Of a DNA stretch of 64,000 nt, positions 55,563 to 63,971 are shown in pieces. Numbering within the stretch: position 1 is the first letter of the stretch; each line of letters opens with the position of its first letter. The stretch comes from Tissierellia bacterium KA00581. Its GTDB lineage: Bacteria; Bacillota; Clostridia; Tissierellales; Peptoniphilaceae. Below the pieces are notes generated by a model. That model was not told the DNA's origin. It did not search any database and worked only from the letters and a program-made list of their open reading frames with translations. The stretch lies in the NCBI GenBank assembly GCA_001552895.1, contig KQ959643.1, positions 67,907 through 131,906 of the forward strand. Direction: 5' to 3'. Made by a program: the position numbers and the translations under genes.

Positions 55563-55616
55563 AGTATAATAAAATGCCAGAGTATCATAACATCAGCTCT
55601 GGCATTTTATTATACT
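55563..55616 (+). terminator. Terminator with 20-bp perfect inverted repeat
   Basis: The arms 55563-55582 (AGTATAATAAAATGCCAGAG) and 55597-55616 are exact reverse complements around a 14-base loop. The right arm contains ATTTTATTAT after the GC-rich part, so the inner stem CCAGAG/CTCTGG plus T-rich arm can act as a terminator for nrdDG-cdf. The rest of 55617-55712 is AT-rich with nothing else seen. Confidence 0.8.
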
Positions 55617-55712
55617 AAGATATATTTTTATATTAAAATTTTGTATTATATTTTTATAAAAATATAAAAACAATAAAAAATATTTTAAAGAAAATCATTT
55701 TCGGTTAAATAG

Positions 55713-55740
55713 TTGTTTTTTTAAAAAAATTTGATATAAT
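55713..55740 (+). promoter_or_regulatory. Promoter for small ORF and ABC transporter
   Basis: TTGTTT (55713-55718) and TATAAT (55735-55740) are 16 bp apart; TGA before the -10 makes it extended. The predicted start near 55747 leaves about 160 bases to the transporter gene, enough to include a small ORF. Confidence 0.65.
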
Positions 55741-55812
55741 TATTGTAATAAAAAGGAATATTTTAAATATATATGTCTTTTTCTTATATTATACATAAAG
55801 AGGAGAATTTTT

Positions 55813-55869
55813 ATGAAAATCATTTATATTAAGAATTATAATTTGTGTATTTTTAAAAATATAGCTTAG
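55813..55869 (+). CDS. 18-residue peptide ORF upstream of ABC transporter
   Basis: ATG 55813 to TAG 55869 encodes MKIIYIKNYNLCIFKNIA. GAGGAG sits eight bases upstream, a good SD, and the ORF lies between the promoter and the transporter gene. It may be a leader peptide controlling the transporter, or a small secreted peptide handled by it. The sequence is rich in Ile, Lys and Asn with one Cys, and matches nothing I know. An accidental ORF cannot be excluded. Confidence 0.4.
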   Translation: MKIIYIKNYNLCIFKNIA

Positions 55870-55905
55870 AAAATTATATAAAGTTATTATATAAGGAGGC
55901 TAGTT

Positions 55906-57510
55906 GTGAAAAATAAATTTGAATTACCTATTAGGCTAAATCGTTTTAAGGTTTTGTTTTTGTGTATATTTTCTCTTTTTGTTTATGGAATTTTTCTTAT
56001 TTTCCCATATATTTTTAAATATATTATTGATAATTTAGATGTTATTGTTGAAAAAAACTTATATTTGTACATATTTTATTTAGTTTTATTTTCTGTTTTT
56101 TCTCATACTCTTAAATATTTATGTGATTATTTAAATCAAATTTTTTGTAACAACGAGGTTTTAAAATATCAAAAAGAAATTGCAAAGAAAATTTCTTATA
56201 TAGATATTATAGATTATGAAAAAATGAATAAAGCTAAAATTTTAAATCTTATAAATTATGATATTTCTATAATTTATACATACATAAATTTAAAAGTAGA
56301 TCTTGTTGTAGATAGCATAAAAATTTTAGTTGTTGCTGTTATTTTGTTAAAAATAAATTTTATTTTATCTATTATAACTTTTATTTTAATTCCTTTTTAT
56401 TATCTTGGAAACTATCTTAATAAAAATAAAGTTGAAAATCTTGCAAGGCTAGAAATGGTCTTAAGTGATGAAAATATGGAAAAGGCACAAGATGTGGTTT
56501 ATAAAAAGACAAGCATAAATCTTTTTAATGCTTGGGATTTGTTTTTTAAAAAGTTTAATGATATATGTGAAAAAAGAATTAGTGTAACAAATAAAAAACA
56601 TAAATTTTTGATATTAAATATGGAATTTCCAAAATTTATAGAAAGTTTAAGTCCTTTTGTTATCTTGATTTTAGGAGCAAGTTTAGTTTATAAGGGACTA
56701 TTTACTCTTGGAACACTTCTTATGTTTTTGCAATATTCAAAAATGATTTATACACCTATAACTTCGATTGCAAATTTGATTGCAAATGCTAATTCTAGGC
56801 TTTCTAGTTTTGAAAGAATTAGAGAATTTCTAAATTATAAAAATAAAGAAGAGAATTATCTAAAACTTTTTAAAGAACAAGAAGATTTTTTAAAAATAAA
56901 AAATGTAAGTATTTTAAATGAAAAACAAGAAGTTTTATTTGATATAGATAATCTTAACGTTAGTAAAAACGGTCTTTATATTCTAAAAGGAGATAATGGA
57001 ACTGGAAAAAGCACACTTTTAAATTTACTTTCTGGAGTTTATTCTACGGAGCAAATAAATTGTAATGGTGGCTATTTTAATATTTCAAAAGATAAATTAG
57101 ATAAAATTGCATATCTTTATAATCCGTCAATGTTGTTTGATGCAAGTGTATTAGAAAATATAATTTTATCTGAAAAGAAAGATGAAAGCAAAGAAAAATT
57201 GACAAAAAAACTTTTAAAAATGTTTAAAGCAAAAAATGAAAATTATATTGTTAAAACAAATCCATCTAATCTTTCTTTGGGAGAGGAACAAAAAATTTTT
57301 TTAATAAGAACATTTATTAAAGAAGGCGATGTAATATTTCTTGATGAACCATCGTCAAATTTAGATAATGAATCAAAAATCATTTTAAAAGATTTTTTAG
57401 AAGAAGAAAAGAAAAAGAAAATTATATTTTTAATTGCACATGATACTTTGTATGAAAATATTGCAGATAAAATTTATTTAATAGAAGATAAAAAATTAAG
57501 AGAAATTTAA
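55906..57510 (+). CDS. ABC exporter, fused permease and ATPase
   Basis: The 534-residue half-transporter has about six membrane helices (1-300) and an ATPase domain with Walker A GDNGTGKST near 363, a variant signature LSLGEEQK near 457 (LSGGQ in most), Walker B VIFLDEPSSNLD near 476 and the H-loop AHD near 511. It starts at GTG 55906 behind AAGGAGG. It should act as a homodimer exporting a lipid, drug or peptide. No C39 peptidase domain is present. The small ORF at 55813 is a possible partner. Confidence 0.88.
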   Translation: MKNKFELPIRLNRFKVLFLCIFSLFVYGIFLIFPYIFKYIIDNLDVIVEKNLYLYIFYLVLFSVFSHTLKYLCDYLNQIFCNNEVLKYQKEIAKKISYIDIIDYEKMNKAKILNLINYDISIIYTYINLKVDLVVDSIKILVVAVILLKINFILSIITFILIPFYYLGNYLNKNKVENLARLEMVLSDENMEKAQDVVYKKTSINLFNAWDLFFKKFNDICEKRISVTNKKHKFLILNMEFPKFIESLSPFVILILGASLVYKGLFTLGTLLMFLQYSKMIYTPITSIANLIANANSRLSSFERIREFLNYKNKEENYLKLFKEQEDFLKIKNVSILNEKQEVLFDIDNLNVSKNGLYILKGDNGTGKSTLLNLLSGVYSTEQINCNGGYFNISKDKLDKIAYLYNPSMLFDASVLENIILSEKKDESKEKLTKKLLKMFKAKNENYIVKTNPSNLSLGEEQKIFLIRTFIKEGDVIFLDEPSSNLDNESKIILKDFLEEEKKKKIIFLIAHDTLYENIADKIYLIEDKKLREI

Positions 57511-57560
57511 ATTTTTTTAAATATAAAAACTATATATTTTTAATTATGATGATTAAAAAC

Positions 57561-57589
57561 TTGATTAAAATACATTTTTGATATATAAT
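57561..57589 (+). promoter_or_regulatory. Promoter for lpdA
   Basis: TTGATT (57561-57566) and TATAAT (57584-57589) are 17 bp apart. The leader is about 80 bases. Confidence 0.75.
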
Positions 57590-57674
57590 TATACCGAATG
57601 TATTTTTATTTGTTAAAAATAAAAAACAAAAATTTAAGTTTAGAGCTTAAAATAATTAATGAGGAGTGTGTTTT

Positions 57675-59075
57675 ATGACAAGAATAGCTGTTATCGGAGC
57701 AGGTCCAGGAGGATATGAAGCTGCCATTAGAGCTGCACAAATGGGTGCAGATGTAGTACTTATTGAAGCTGATAGACCAGGTGGTACTTGTTTAAATAGA
57801 GGTTGTATCCCTACAAAGACTCTTTGGAAAAATGCAGAAATTATGGAAAACATTCACAGAAAAGCTGAATTTGGTCTTTTAATGGATGAATGTAATATTG
57901 ACCCATTAAGACTTAATGAAAGAAAATGTGAAGTTGTTGAAAAAATTGTTGGTGGAGTTGAATTTTTAATCGGATCTTACAAGAATATCGAATATTTAAA
58001 GGGATTTGGTTCATTTGTTGATCCACATACAATTCATGTTGATTTAAATGATGGTTCTAAAAAAGATGTTACAGCTGATTACATAATCATTGCAACAGGT
58101 TCAAAACCAAGTCTTCCACCAATTGAAGGAACAGATCTTCCAAATGTTATTACAAGTGATGAATTCTTAGATTTAAAAGAAATTCCAAAAGAACTTGTAG
58201 TAGTTGGTGGTGGTGTTATTGGTATGGAATTTGCAAGTATTTATTCACAATTTGGTTCAAAAGTAACTGTTATTACAAATGGTGTTTTACCTGCAACTGA
58301 TGGAGAAATTCAAAAGAGAATTCCAAGTATTTTTAAAAGAGCAGGAATTAAGATTGTAAATAAAGTTCGTGCAAGTAAAATTGAACAAGTAGATGGTAAA
58401 TTAAAAGTTACTGCAAAAAGAGTAGATAAAGAAAAATTCGAAGAAGTAGAAGGAACTATGGTACTTTTAGCAACAGGAAGACGTGCTAACATTGATGGGT
58501 TAGAAATTGAAAAATCTGGTGTTAAAACTGAAAGAGGAGCTGTTCTTACAGACAGTGAATTTAAAACTAATGTTGACCATATCTATGCTATTGGAGATGT
58601 TGTTTATAAAAATGTTCAACTTGCTCATGTTGCAAGCGCTCAAGCAATTCATGTTGTTGAAAAATTAATGGGAGAAAATCCTACAATTAACTTAAAAGTT
58701 GTACCTGCTTGTACATTTACTTTACCAGAAGTTGCTCAAGTTGGTTTAACTGAAGAAGAAGTTATAGCTGAAAATATCGAATATGTTAAGAGCAAATTCA
58801 TGTTCTCTGGAAATGGTAAAGCTGTTTCACTTGGAGAAGCAGAAGGATTTGTAAAAGTTATTGCAACAAAAGACTTAAAGAGAATTTTAGGTATCCATAT
58901 AATTGGTCCTCATGCAAATGATTTAATTCATGAAGGAACTGTTGCTATTGCAAATGATATGGGAGTTGAATCAATAGCTAAGATGATTCACGCTCATCCA
59001 ACACTATCAGAAGCATTTATGGAAGCTATTCATCAATTAGAAGGAAAATCTATCCATAGTGCACCTGCGAAATAG
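57675..59075 (+). CDS. lpdA: Dihydrolipoamide dehydrogenase
   Basis: The 466-residue flavoenzyme starts at ATG 57675 with GAGGAG at 57661-57666; a GTG-type start at 57666 overlaps the SD. GAGPGG at 8-13 binds FAD, C39-C44 (GGTCLNRGC) is the redox disulfide, GGGVIGMEF near 175 binds NAD, and HAHPTLSEAF near 441 carries the catalytic His-Glu pair. It reoxidises lipoyl groups of the pyruvate dehydrogenase or glycine-cleavage systems. No partner gene is adjacent, so the complex it serves is open. Confidence 0.96.
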   Translation: MTRIAVIGAGPGGYEAAIRAAQMGADVVLIEADRPGGTCLNRGCIPTKTLWKNAEIMENIHRKAEFGLLMDECNIDPLRLNERKCEVVEKIVGGVEFLIGSYKNIEYLKGFGSFVDPHTIHVDLNDGSKKDVTADYIIIATGSKPSLPPIEGTDLPNVITSDEFLDLKEIPKELVVVGGGVIGMEFASIYSQFGSKVTVITNGVLPATDGEIQKRIPSIFKRAGIKIVNKVRASKIEQVDGKLKVTAKRVDKEKFEEVEGTMVLLATGRRANIDGLEIEKSGVKTERGAVLTDSEFKTNVDHIYAIGDVVYKNVQLAHVASAQAIHVVEKLMGENPTINLKVVPACTFTLPEVAQVGLTEEEVIAENIEYVKSKFMFSGNGKAVSLGEAEGFVKVIATKDLKRILGIHIIGPHANDLIHEGTVAIANDMGVESIAKMIHAHPTLSEAFMEAIHQLEGKSIHSAPAK

Positions 59076-59094
59076 TAAATTTTAAAAAATTTTT

Positions 59095-59119
59095 AAAAGG
59101 AGCGTAAAGCTCCTTTTTT
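59095..59119 (+). terminator. Terminator between lpdA and tex
   Basis: AAAAGGAGC (59095-59103) pairs with GCTCCTTTT (59109-59117), followed by more T residues. It ends only 16 bases before the tex ATG. Confidence 0.85.
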
Positions 59120-59135
59120 ATATAATGAGGTATGT

Positions 59136-61235
59136 ATGAATATTTTTGAAAAAATTTCAAAAGAATTAAATATTAAATTAAATCAAGTAGAACAAACTGT
59201 AAAACTTATCGATGAAGGAAATACTATTCCATTTATAGCAAGATATAGAAAAGAAGTTACAGGTAATTTAGATGATGAAGTTTTAAGAAATTTAGATGAA
59301 AAGCTTAAATATTTAAGAAATTTAGAGGCTAGAAAAGAAGATGTTATAAGATTAATTTTTGAACTTGGAGAGCTTACAGATGAGATAAAATCGGAAATTA
59401 CAAAAGCACAGACTCTTTCAAGAGTTGAAGATATATATCTTCCATTTAGACCAAAGAAAAGAACTCGTGCAACAATTGCAAAAGAAAAAGGATTAAAAGA
59501 GCTTTCTGATTTAATTTTAAATAGAAAGCTTACAGATAAAAATTTCCAAAAAGAAGTTTCAAAATTTATAAATGAAGAAAAAGAAGTTTTAACAACAGAA
59601 GATGCAATAGACGGAGCTATTGATATCATAGCAGAAAAAATTTCAGAAGATAAAGACTTTAGAGATATTTTAAGAAATGATGCAAAGAAAAATGGTTATT
59701 TAATTTCCGAAAAAGGAAAAGAAGAAAATAATGTTTATGATATGTATTATGAATTTAAGGAAAAAATCAACTTACTTGTGCCACATAGAATTCTTGCTAT
59801 AAACAGGGGAGAAAAAGAAAAAGCTTTAAAAGTTTCAATTGTTTTAAATGATGAAAAAAATATTTCAGATATTTTATTTTCTCTATGTATGGATAAAGAA
59901 AATTTCTGTTATGAATTTTTAAAAAGAGCAGTTGTTGATGGATATAATCGTCTTTTATTTCCACAAATAGAAACAGAAATTAGAAATGATTTAAAAGAAA
60001 TGGCAGATGAAAAGTCCATAGAAGTATTTTCTAAAAATTTAAAGCCTTATATTATGCAATCTCCAATCTTAGATAGAGTTGTACTTGGAATTGACCCGGG
60101 CTTTAGAACAGGATGTAAAGTAGCTGTAATTTCAAAAACAGGTTCACTTCTTTCTTATACAAATATTTATCCTACAAAACCACAAGAAAAAATAAAAGAA
60201 GCTAAAGAAATTTTGACAAAATTAATTAAAAAATATGATGTTAAATTAATAGCAATAGGAAATGGAACGGCAAGTCGTGAAACTGAAAAAGTAATTGTAG
60301 AATTAATCGATGAACTTAAAATTAAAGATTTATTCTATTCAATAGTAAATGAAGCAGGAGCATCTATTTATTCGGCATCAAAACTTGGTCAAGAAGAATT
60401 CCCAGATTTAGATGTAACGGTAAGAGGAGCAATTTCTATTGCAAGACGTATCCAAGATCCGATGGCAGAACTTGTAAAGATAGAACCAAAACATATAGGA
60501 GTTGGACAATATCAACATGATGTAAATCAAAAAAAATTAGATGAAACTTTATCTTCAGTAGTAGAAGATTGTGTAAATAAAGTTGGAGTTGATGTAAATA
60601 CAGCGTCTTTTTCTCTTCTTTCTTATATTTCAGGAATTTCAAAAACAATGGCAAAAAATTTAGTTTCTTATAGAGATGAAAATGGAATATTTAAAAATAG
60701 AGAAGAAATAAAAAAAGTAAAAGGAATAGGCCCCAAGGCTTTTACACAAGCAGCAGGATTTTTAAGGATAAGAAATGGAGAAAATCCACTTGATAATACT
60801 GCAGTTCACCCAGAAAGTTATGACGTTGCAAAACAACTTTATGAAAAAGATTTAGATAAAATAGATATCTCTAAAATTTCAAAAGAACTTAATATTGGAG
60901 AACTTACCTTAAAAGATATAATCGAAGAACTAAAAAGACCAGGTAGAGATATAAGATCTGATATGCCAAAACCAATTTTAAGATCTGATATTTTATCAAT
61001 TGAAGATTTAAAAGTTGGAATGACTCTAAAGGGAACAGTTAGAAATGTAGTTGACTTTGGAGCATTTGTAGATATAGGAATAAAAAATGATGGACTTGTA
61101 CACATTTCTCAAATTTCAAATAAATATATAAAACACCCATCAGAAGTTTTAAAAGTTTCAGATATAGTTGATGTAAAAATATTAGAAATTGATTTAGAAA
61201 AACAAAAAGTAAAACTTACAATGAAAAATATTTAA
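59136..61235 (+). CDS. tex: Tex family RNA-binding/transcription protein
   Basis: The 699-residue protein has the Tex N-terminal helical part (NTIPFIARYRKEVTGNLDDE near 29), a YqgF/RNase H-like domain (GIDPGFRTGCKVAVIS near 318), helix-hairpin-helix motifs (about 495-560, e.g. VKGIGPKAFTQAAGFLRI) and a C-terminal S1 domain (about 625-699). Tex homologues bind nucleic acids and affect transcription or DNA repair; the exact role is unclear. The SD is weak (TGAGGT), and a terminator stands directly upstream, so expression may depend on read-through. Confidence 0.95.
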   Translation: MNIFEKISKELNIKLNQVEQTVKLIDEGNTIPFIARYRKEVTGNLDDEVLRNLDEKLKYLRNLEARKEDVIRLIFELGELTDEIKSEITKAQTLSRVEDIYLPFRPKKRTRATIAKEKGLKELSDLILNRKLTDKNFQKEVSKFINEEKEVLTTEDAIDGAIDIIAEKISEDKDFRDILRNDAKKNGYLISEKGKEENNVYDMYYEFKEKINLLVPHRILAINRGEKEKALKVSIVLNDEKNISDILFSLCMDKENFCYEFLKRAVVDGYNRLLFPQIETEIRNDLKEMADEKSIEVFSKNLKPYIMQSPILDRVVLGIDPGFRTGCKVAVISKTGSLLSYTNIYPTKPQEKIKEAKEILTKLIKKYDVKLIAIGNGTASRETEKVIVELIDELKIKDLFYSIVNEAGASIYSASKLGQEEFPDLDVTVRGAISIARRIQDPMAELVKIEPKHIGVGQYQHDVNQKKLDETLSSVVEDCVNKVGVDVNTASFSLLSYISGISKTMAKNLVSYRDENGIFKNREEIKKVKGIGPKAFTQAAGFLRIRNGENPLDNTAVHPESYDVAKQLYEKDLDKIDISKISKELNIGELTLKDIIEELKRPGRDIRSDMPKPILRSDILSIEDLKVGMTLKGTVRNVVDFGAFVDIGIKNDGLVHISQISNKYIKHPSEVLKVSDIVDVKILEIDLEKQKVKLTMKNI

Positions 61236-61244
61236 AAAATAAAG

Positions 61245-61282
61245 TGCATTCAAAATTTTAAAAAATTTTGAATGCATTTTTT
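61245..61282 (+). terminator. Terminator after tex
   Basis: TGCATTCAAAATTTT (61245-61259) pairs with AAAATTTTGAATGCA (61262-61276), followed by T residues. Confidence 0.9.
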
Positions 61283-61461
61283 ATATAAAAATAAATTTGA
61301 AATTAACTTAAAATTTAAAAAAAGATTTTAGGTTAATTATTTTTTTATTATATTAATTTTGAAATTATAGATGTAAAAAATATTTTTTTATTATTATAAA
61401 ACTTTTTTATCAACTACTTTGTATATTTTAAAAAAATTTTTAAAATATATATTATTTAGTA
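61283..61461. other. AT-rich gap before padR
   Basis: No ORF with an SD and no clear hairpin or RNA fold is seen in this stretch of A/T runs. Confidence 0.5.
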
Positions 61462-61490
61462 TTGTATTATACATAGTAGTGTGGTATACT
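61462..61490 (+). promoter_or_regulatory. padR promoter with palindrome on the -35
   Basis: TTGTAT (61462-61467) and an extended -10, TGGTATACT (box 61485-61490), are 17 bp apart. TGTATTATACA (61463-61473) is a palindrome on the -35, and GTATAC covers the -10. Autorepression by the PadR protein encoded downstream is likely but inferred. Confidence 0.6.
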
Positions 61491-61535
61491 TAATATAAAT
61501 AAAAAAGATTAATTAAAAAATAGAAGGGAGGAAAA

Positions 61536-61859
61536 ATGGATACTCAAATAAAAAAAGGATTATTAGATCTTTGTGTGCTTAGTGTTTTAAAACAAAAAGA
61601 TATGTATGGCTATGAGATTGTTCAAAATATTTCTAAATCAATTGAAGTTAGTGAAGGAACAATTTATCCTATCTTGAGGCGTCTTAACAAGGAGGGTTTT
61701 TTTGAAAGCTATATTAAAGAGTCAACGGAAGGCCCTGCAAGAAAATATTATAGGATAACTGCTTTAGGTATTTTACATTATGAGAAACAACTTAACAGTT
61801 GGTATAAATTAAAAAATGGAATTGAAAAAATTTTACAAAGAGGTGACAATGATGAATAA
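61536..61859 (+). CDS. PadR family transcriptional regulator
   Basis: The 107-residue protein is a short PadR (subfamily 2): LLDLCVLSVLKQKDMYGYEIVQNI is the winged-helix start, VSEGTIYPILRRLNKEGF the recognition helix, and EGPARKYYRITALG the wing. The C-terminal helix serves dimerisation. Such regulators usually repress their own operon and respond to membrane stress or antimicrobials. It heads a three-gene cassette with two membrane proteins, starting behind GGGAGG. Confidence 0.94.
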   Translation: MDTQIKKGLLDLCVLSVLKQKDMYGYEIVQNISKSIEVSEGTIYPILRRLNKEGFFESYIKESTEGPARKYYRITALGILHYEKQLNSWYKLKNGIEKILQRGDNDE

Positions 61860-62826
61860 AGAAGAATATTTAGATTTGCTTAAAGATTATTTATTAAAAT
61901 CATATTCTGAAGAAGAAACTTTAGAAATTTTAAGAGATTATGAAGAATATTTTATAAATGGAAAACTTGATAAAAAAAGAGAAGAAGAAATAATTTTAGA
62001 GCTTGGAAGTCCCAAAAAAATTGTAGAACAATTAATTGTTGAAGATAATTCAAAAGTAAAAAAAGAAAGCTTTTTAGAAAAAATAAAAAATAAAGTTGAT
62101 AAATTATTTGAAAAAAATATTTCAAAAAGAAATAGTAGTATTTTAAATTATTTTGAAGTTTATAAGAAAAATTTAAAAACTTATATGTTTATTTTAAGTT
62201 TTGGTTTGTTTTTTTTATCTTTTATTTCACTTTTTATATTATATGCCGTTAAAATGTCAATGTTTTTTGGTGTATTAAGTGTAGCAACATTTTTTAATGC
62301 GATATATGTTTATGAAAATAAAATAAGTACAATATCTTTAATCATAAATTTGTTTTTTATAGCTATTTTTACAATTTTTTTATTAGCTACTAGAAGAGAT
62401 CTTGCAAGTTTTGAAGTTGGAGTAGCTTTTTCCATTATAATTATGATAGTAAATTCAATTTTATTTTCGTTTAGAATTAGAGGTGGAATTTTATTAATAT
62501 TTTTAGCATTTCCATTATGTATAGTATTTTTATTTTTAATACTTTTTTTAATAGCTTTAGTTTTACTTACAATTGGAGGGGTTATATCTGCAGTAGTTTT
62601 AACACCTTATACTATTTTTTCTCTTAACTTTTTAAAAATGACACCATTATATATAGTATTTCCAGTTTTATTAGCTATTGGACTTTTTATATTGATGAGT
62701 ATAATAATTTATTACTACAATAAGGCTTTATATAAAGCAATTTTATATTCTGTAAACTTTTTAAAAATAAAATTTCTTTATTCAAAATTATATACAAAAA
62801 AATTTAAAAAGGAGGAAAAAAACTAA
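61852..62826 (+). CDS. DUF1700-type membrane protein
   Basis: From ATG 61852 the product has 324 residues; the ATG at 61849 is nearer the SD (AGAGGTGA) and less likely. The N-terminal part (MNKEEYLDLLKDYL...EILRDYEEYFINGKLDKKREEEIILELGSP) is the DUF1700 helical domain. Seven or so membrane helices follow (about 115-310). DUF1700 genes are regularly co-transcribed with padR and a DUF4097-type protein, as here. It overlaps the padR end by eight bases. Its function is unknown; an envelope-stress role is inferred from context. Confidence 0.82.
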   Translation: MNKEEYLDLLKDYLLKSYSEEETLEILRDYEEYFINGKLDKKREEEIILELGSPKKIVEQLIVEDNSKVKKESFLEKIKNKVDKLFEKNISKRNSSILNYFEVYKKNLKTYMFILSFGLFFLSFISLFILYAVKMSMFFGVLSVATFFNAIYVYENKISTISLIINLFFIAIFTIFLLATRRDLASFEVGVAFSIIIMIVNSILFSFRIRGGILLIFLAFPLCIVFLFLILFLIALVLLTIGGVISAVVLTPYTIFSLNFLKMTPLYIVFPVLLAIGLFILMSIIIYYYNKALYKAILYSVNFLKIKFLYSKLYTKKFKKEEKN

Positions 62827-63935
62827 TGAAAGGCAAATATTTTAAATTAAAATTATTTTCTGTAATTTCATTTATATTCATAGTAACTGGATTAGCTGGG
62901 TCATTTTTTATGATATCTTTTATGAGAGAAAAAATAAGTGATATTGTATCAGAAAAACAAAAACTTACAGAAATAGAGCTTTTAAAAACGAAAAAAGAAA
63001 TAAAATACATTGACCTTTTTAGATACTTTGGTAAAAAAATTGAAGTTAAAGAAAGTGATGATGGTTACAATCATATAATAGTATATACAAAGCCTTCTTA
63101 TATCAAATCAAATATACAATTTGATGAAAAAAATAACAAAGTAGATATTAGCTCAAAAATTTTATTAACTGATAAAAAATATAAAACATTTAATCAAATA
63201 GAAAGAATAATAGATAGAGAAATAGTTTATGGAAATTCAGATTTTATTTTTAACACAAATGTAGAAAACAATGAAAAAATACTTTTAAAACTTGTAAAAC
63301 CTGTAGAGATAAGAGCAAATAATAAAATTAAAAAAGCAGAAAAATTTGATAAAAATCTTATTAAAAATGAATTAACAGCTAAAGTTTATTATAGTGAATT
63401 ATTTGATCATAATAATTTAGATTATAATATTTTGTCTAATTTAAATTGTAATATTTTTTCAGATGAAAATTTTTTAATAAAAAATTTTCCAGAAAATATT
63501 TTGTATCTTTCAAAAAATTATTTTAAAAATATGAAAATTTCAGTTGAAGAATGTAAAAATTTTTTAATAATTACACCACATTTATATGAATTTGAACCTA
63601 ATAATATACAGTTGGATTGTACAAATGTAAAAAATTTCACAATAGTAGATACAACTTATCTTAATTCAAATCTAAATATAAAAGCTAAAAATGTTTTGTT
63701 TTGTACAAAAGCAATAGATAGAGATATTTTAGTAAAATACAAAGTAAAAAATCAAGAAAAAACTTTTTTGATACCAGCATATAATAAGAAAAATAAGAAT
63801 ATAAAAAAGAAAATAATTGTACAAATAGATGCAGATAAAATTTTTAAAAGTAATGTAGATTCATATACATTTAGTGATGATTTAAAAGATATAGAAAATC
63901 TAGATAAATTAGAAGATTTAACTACAATTAAATAA
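62826..63935 (+). CDS. Membrane-anchored protein, possibly DUF4097-like
   Basis: The 369-residue protein has one N-terminal membrane helix (about 8-30) and an extracytoplasmic region rich in Asn, Lys and beta-strand-like stretches (KNFLIITPHLYEFEPNNIQLDCTN; LNIKAKNVLF). The third place in a padR-DUF1700 cassette is usually a DUF4097 beta-helix protein; this one has the right layout, but the match is loose. The ATG overlaps the preceding stop (TAATG). A terminator follows directly. Confidence 0.6.
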   Translation: MKGKYFKLKLFSVISFIFIVTGLAGSFFMISFMREKISDIVSEKQKLTEIELLKTKKEIKYIDLFRYFGKKIEVKESDDGYNHIIVYTKPSYIKSNIQFDEKNNKVDISSKILLTDKKYKTFNQIERIIDREIVYGNSDFIFNTNVENNEKILLKLVKPVEIRANNKIKKAEKFDKNLIKNELTAKVYYSELFDHNNLDYNILSNLNCNIFSDENFLIKNFPENILYLSKNYFKNMKISVEECKNFLIITPHLYEFEPNNIQLDCTNVKNFTIVDTTYLNSNLNIKAKNVLFCTKAIDRDILVKYKVKNQEKTFLIPAYNKKNKNIKKKIIVQIDADKIFKSNVDSYTFSDDLKDIENLDKLEDLTTIK

Positions 63936-63971
63936 AAGAAAGCCAATGTTTTAAACATTGGCTTTCTTTTT
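63934..63971 (+). terminator. Terminator after padR cassette
   Basis: AAAGAAAGCCAATG pairs with CATTGGCTTTCTTT across a TTTTAAA loop, followed by TT. The left arm begins at the stop codon. Confidence 0.9.

Noticed and set aside
55563..55616. Miniature transposon (MITE)
   Set aside because: No target-site duplication or second copy is seen in the window; a terminator explains it.
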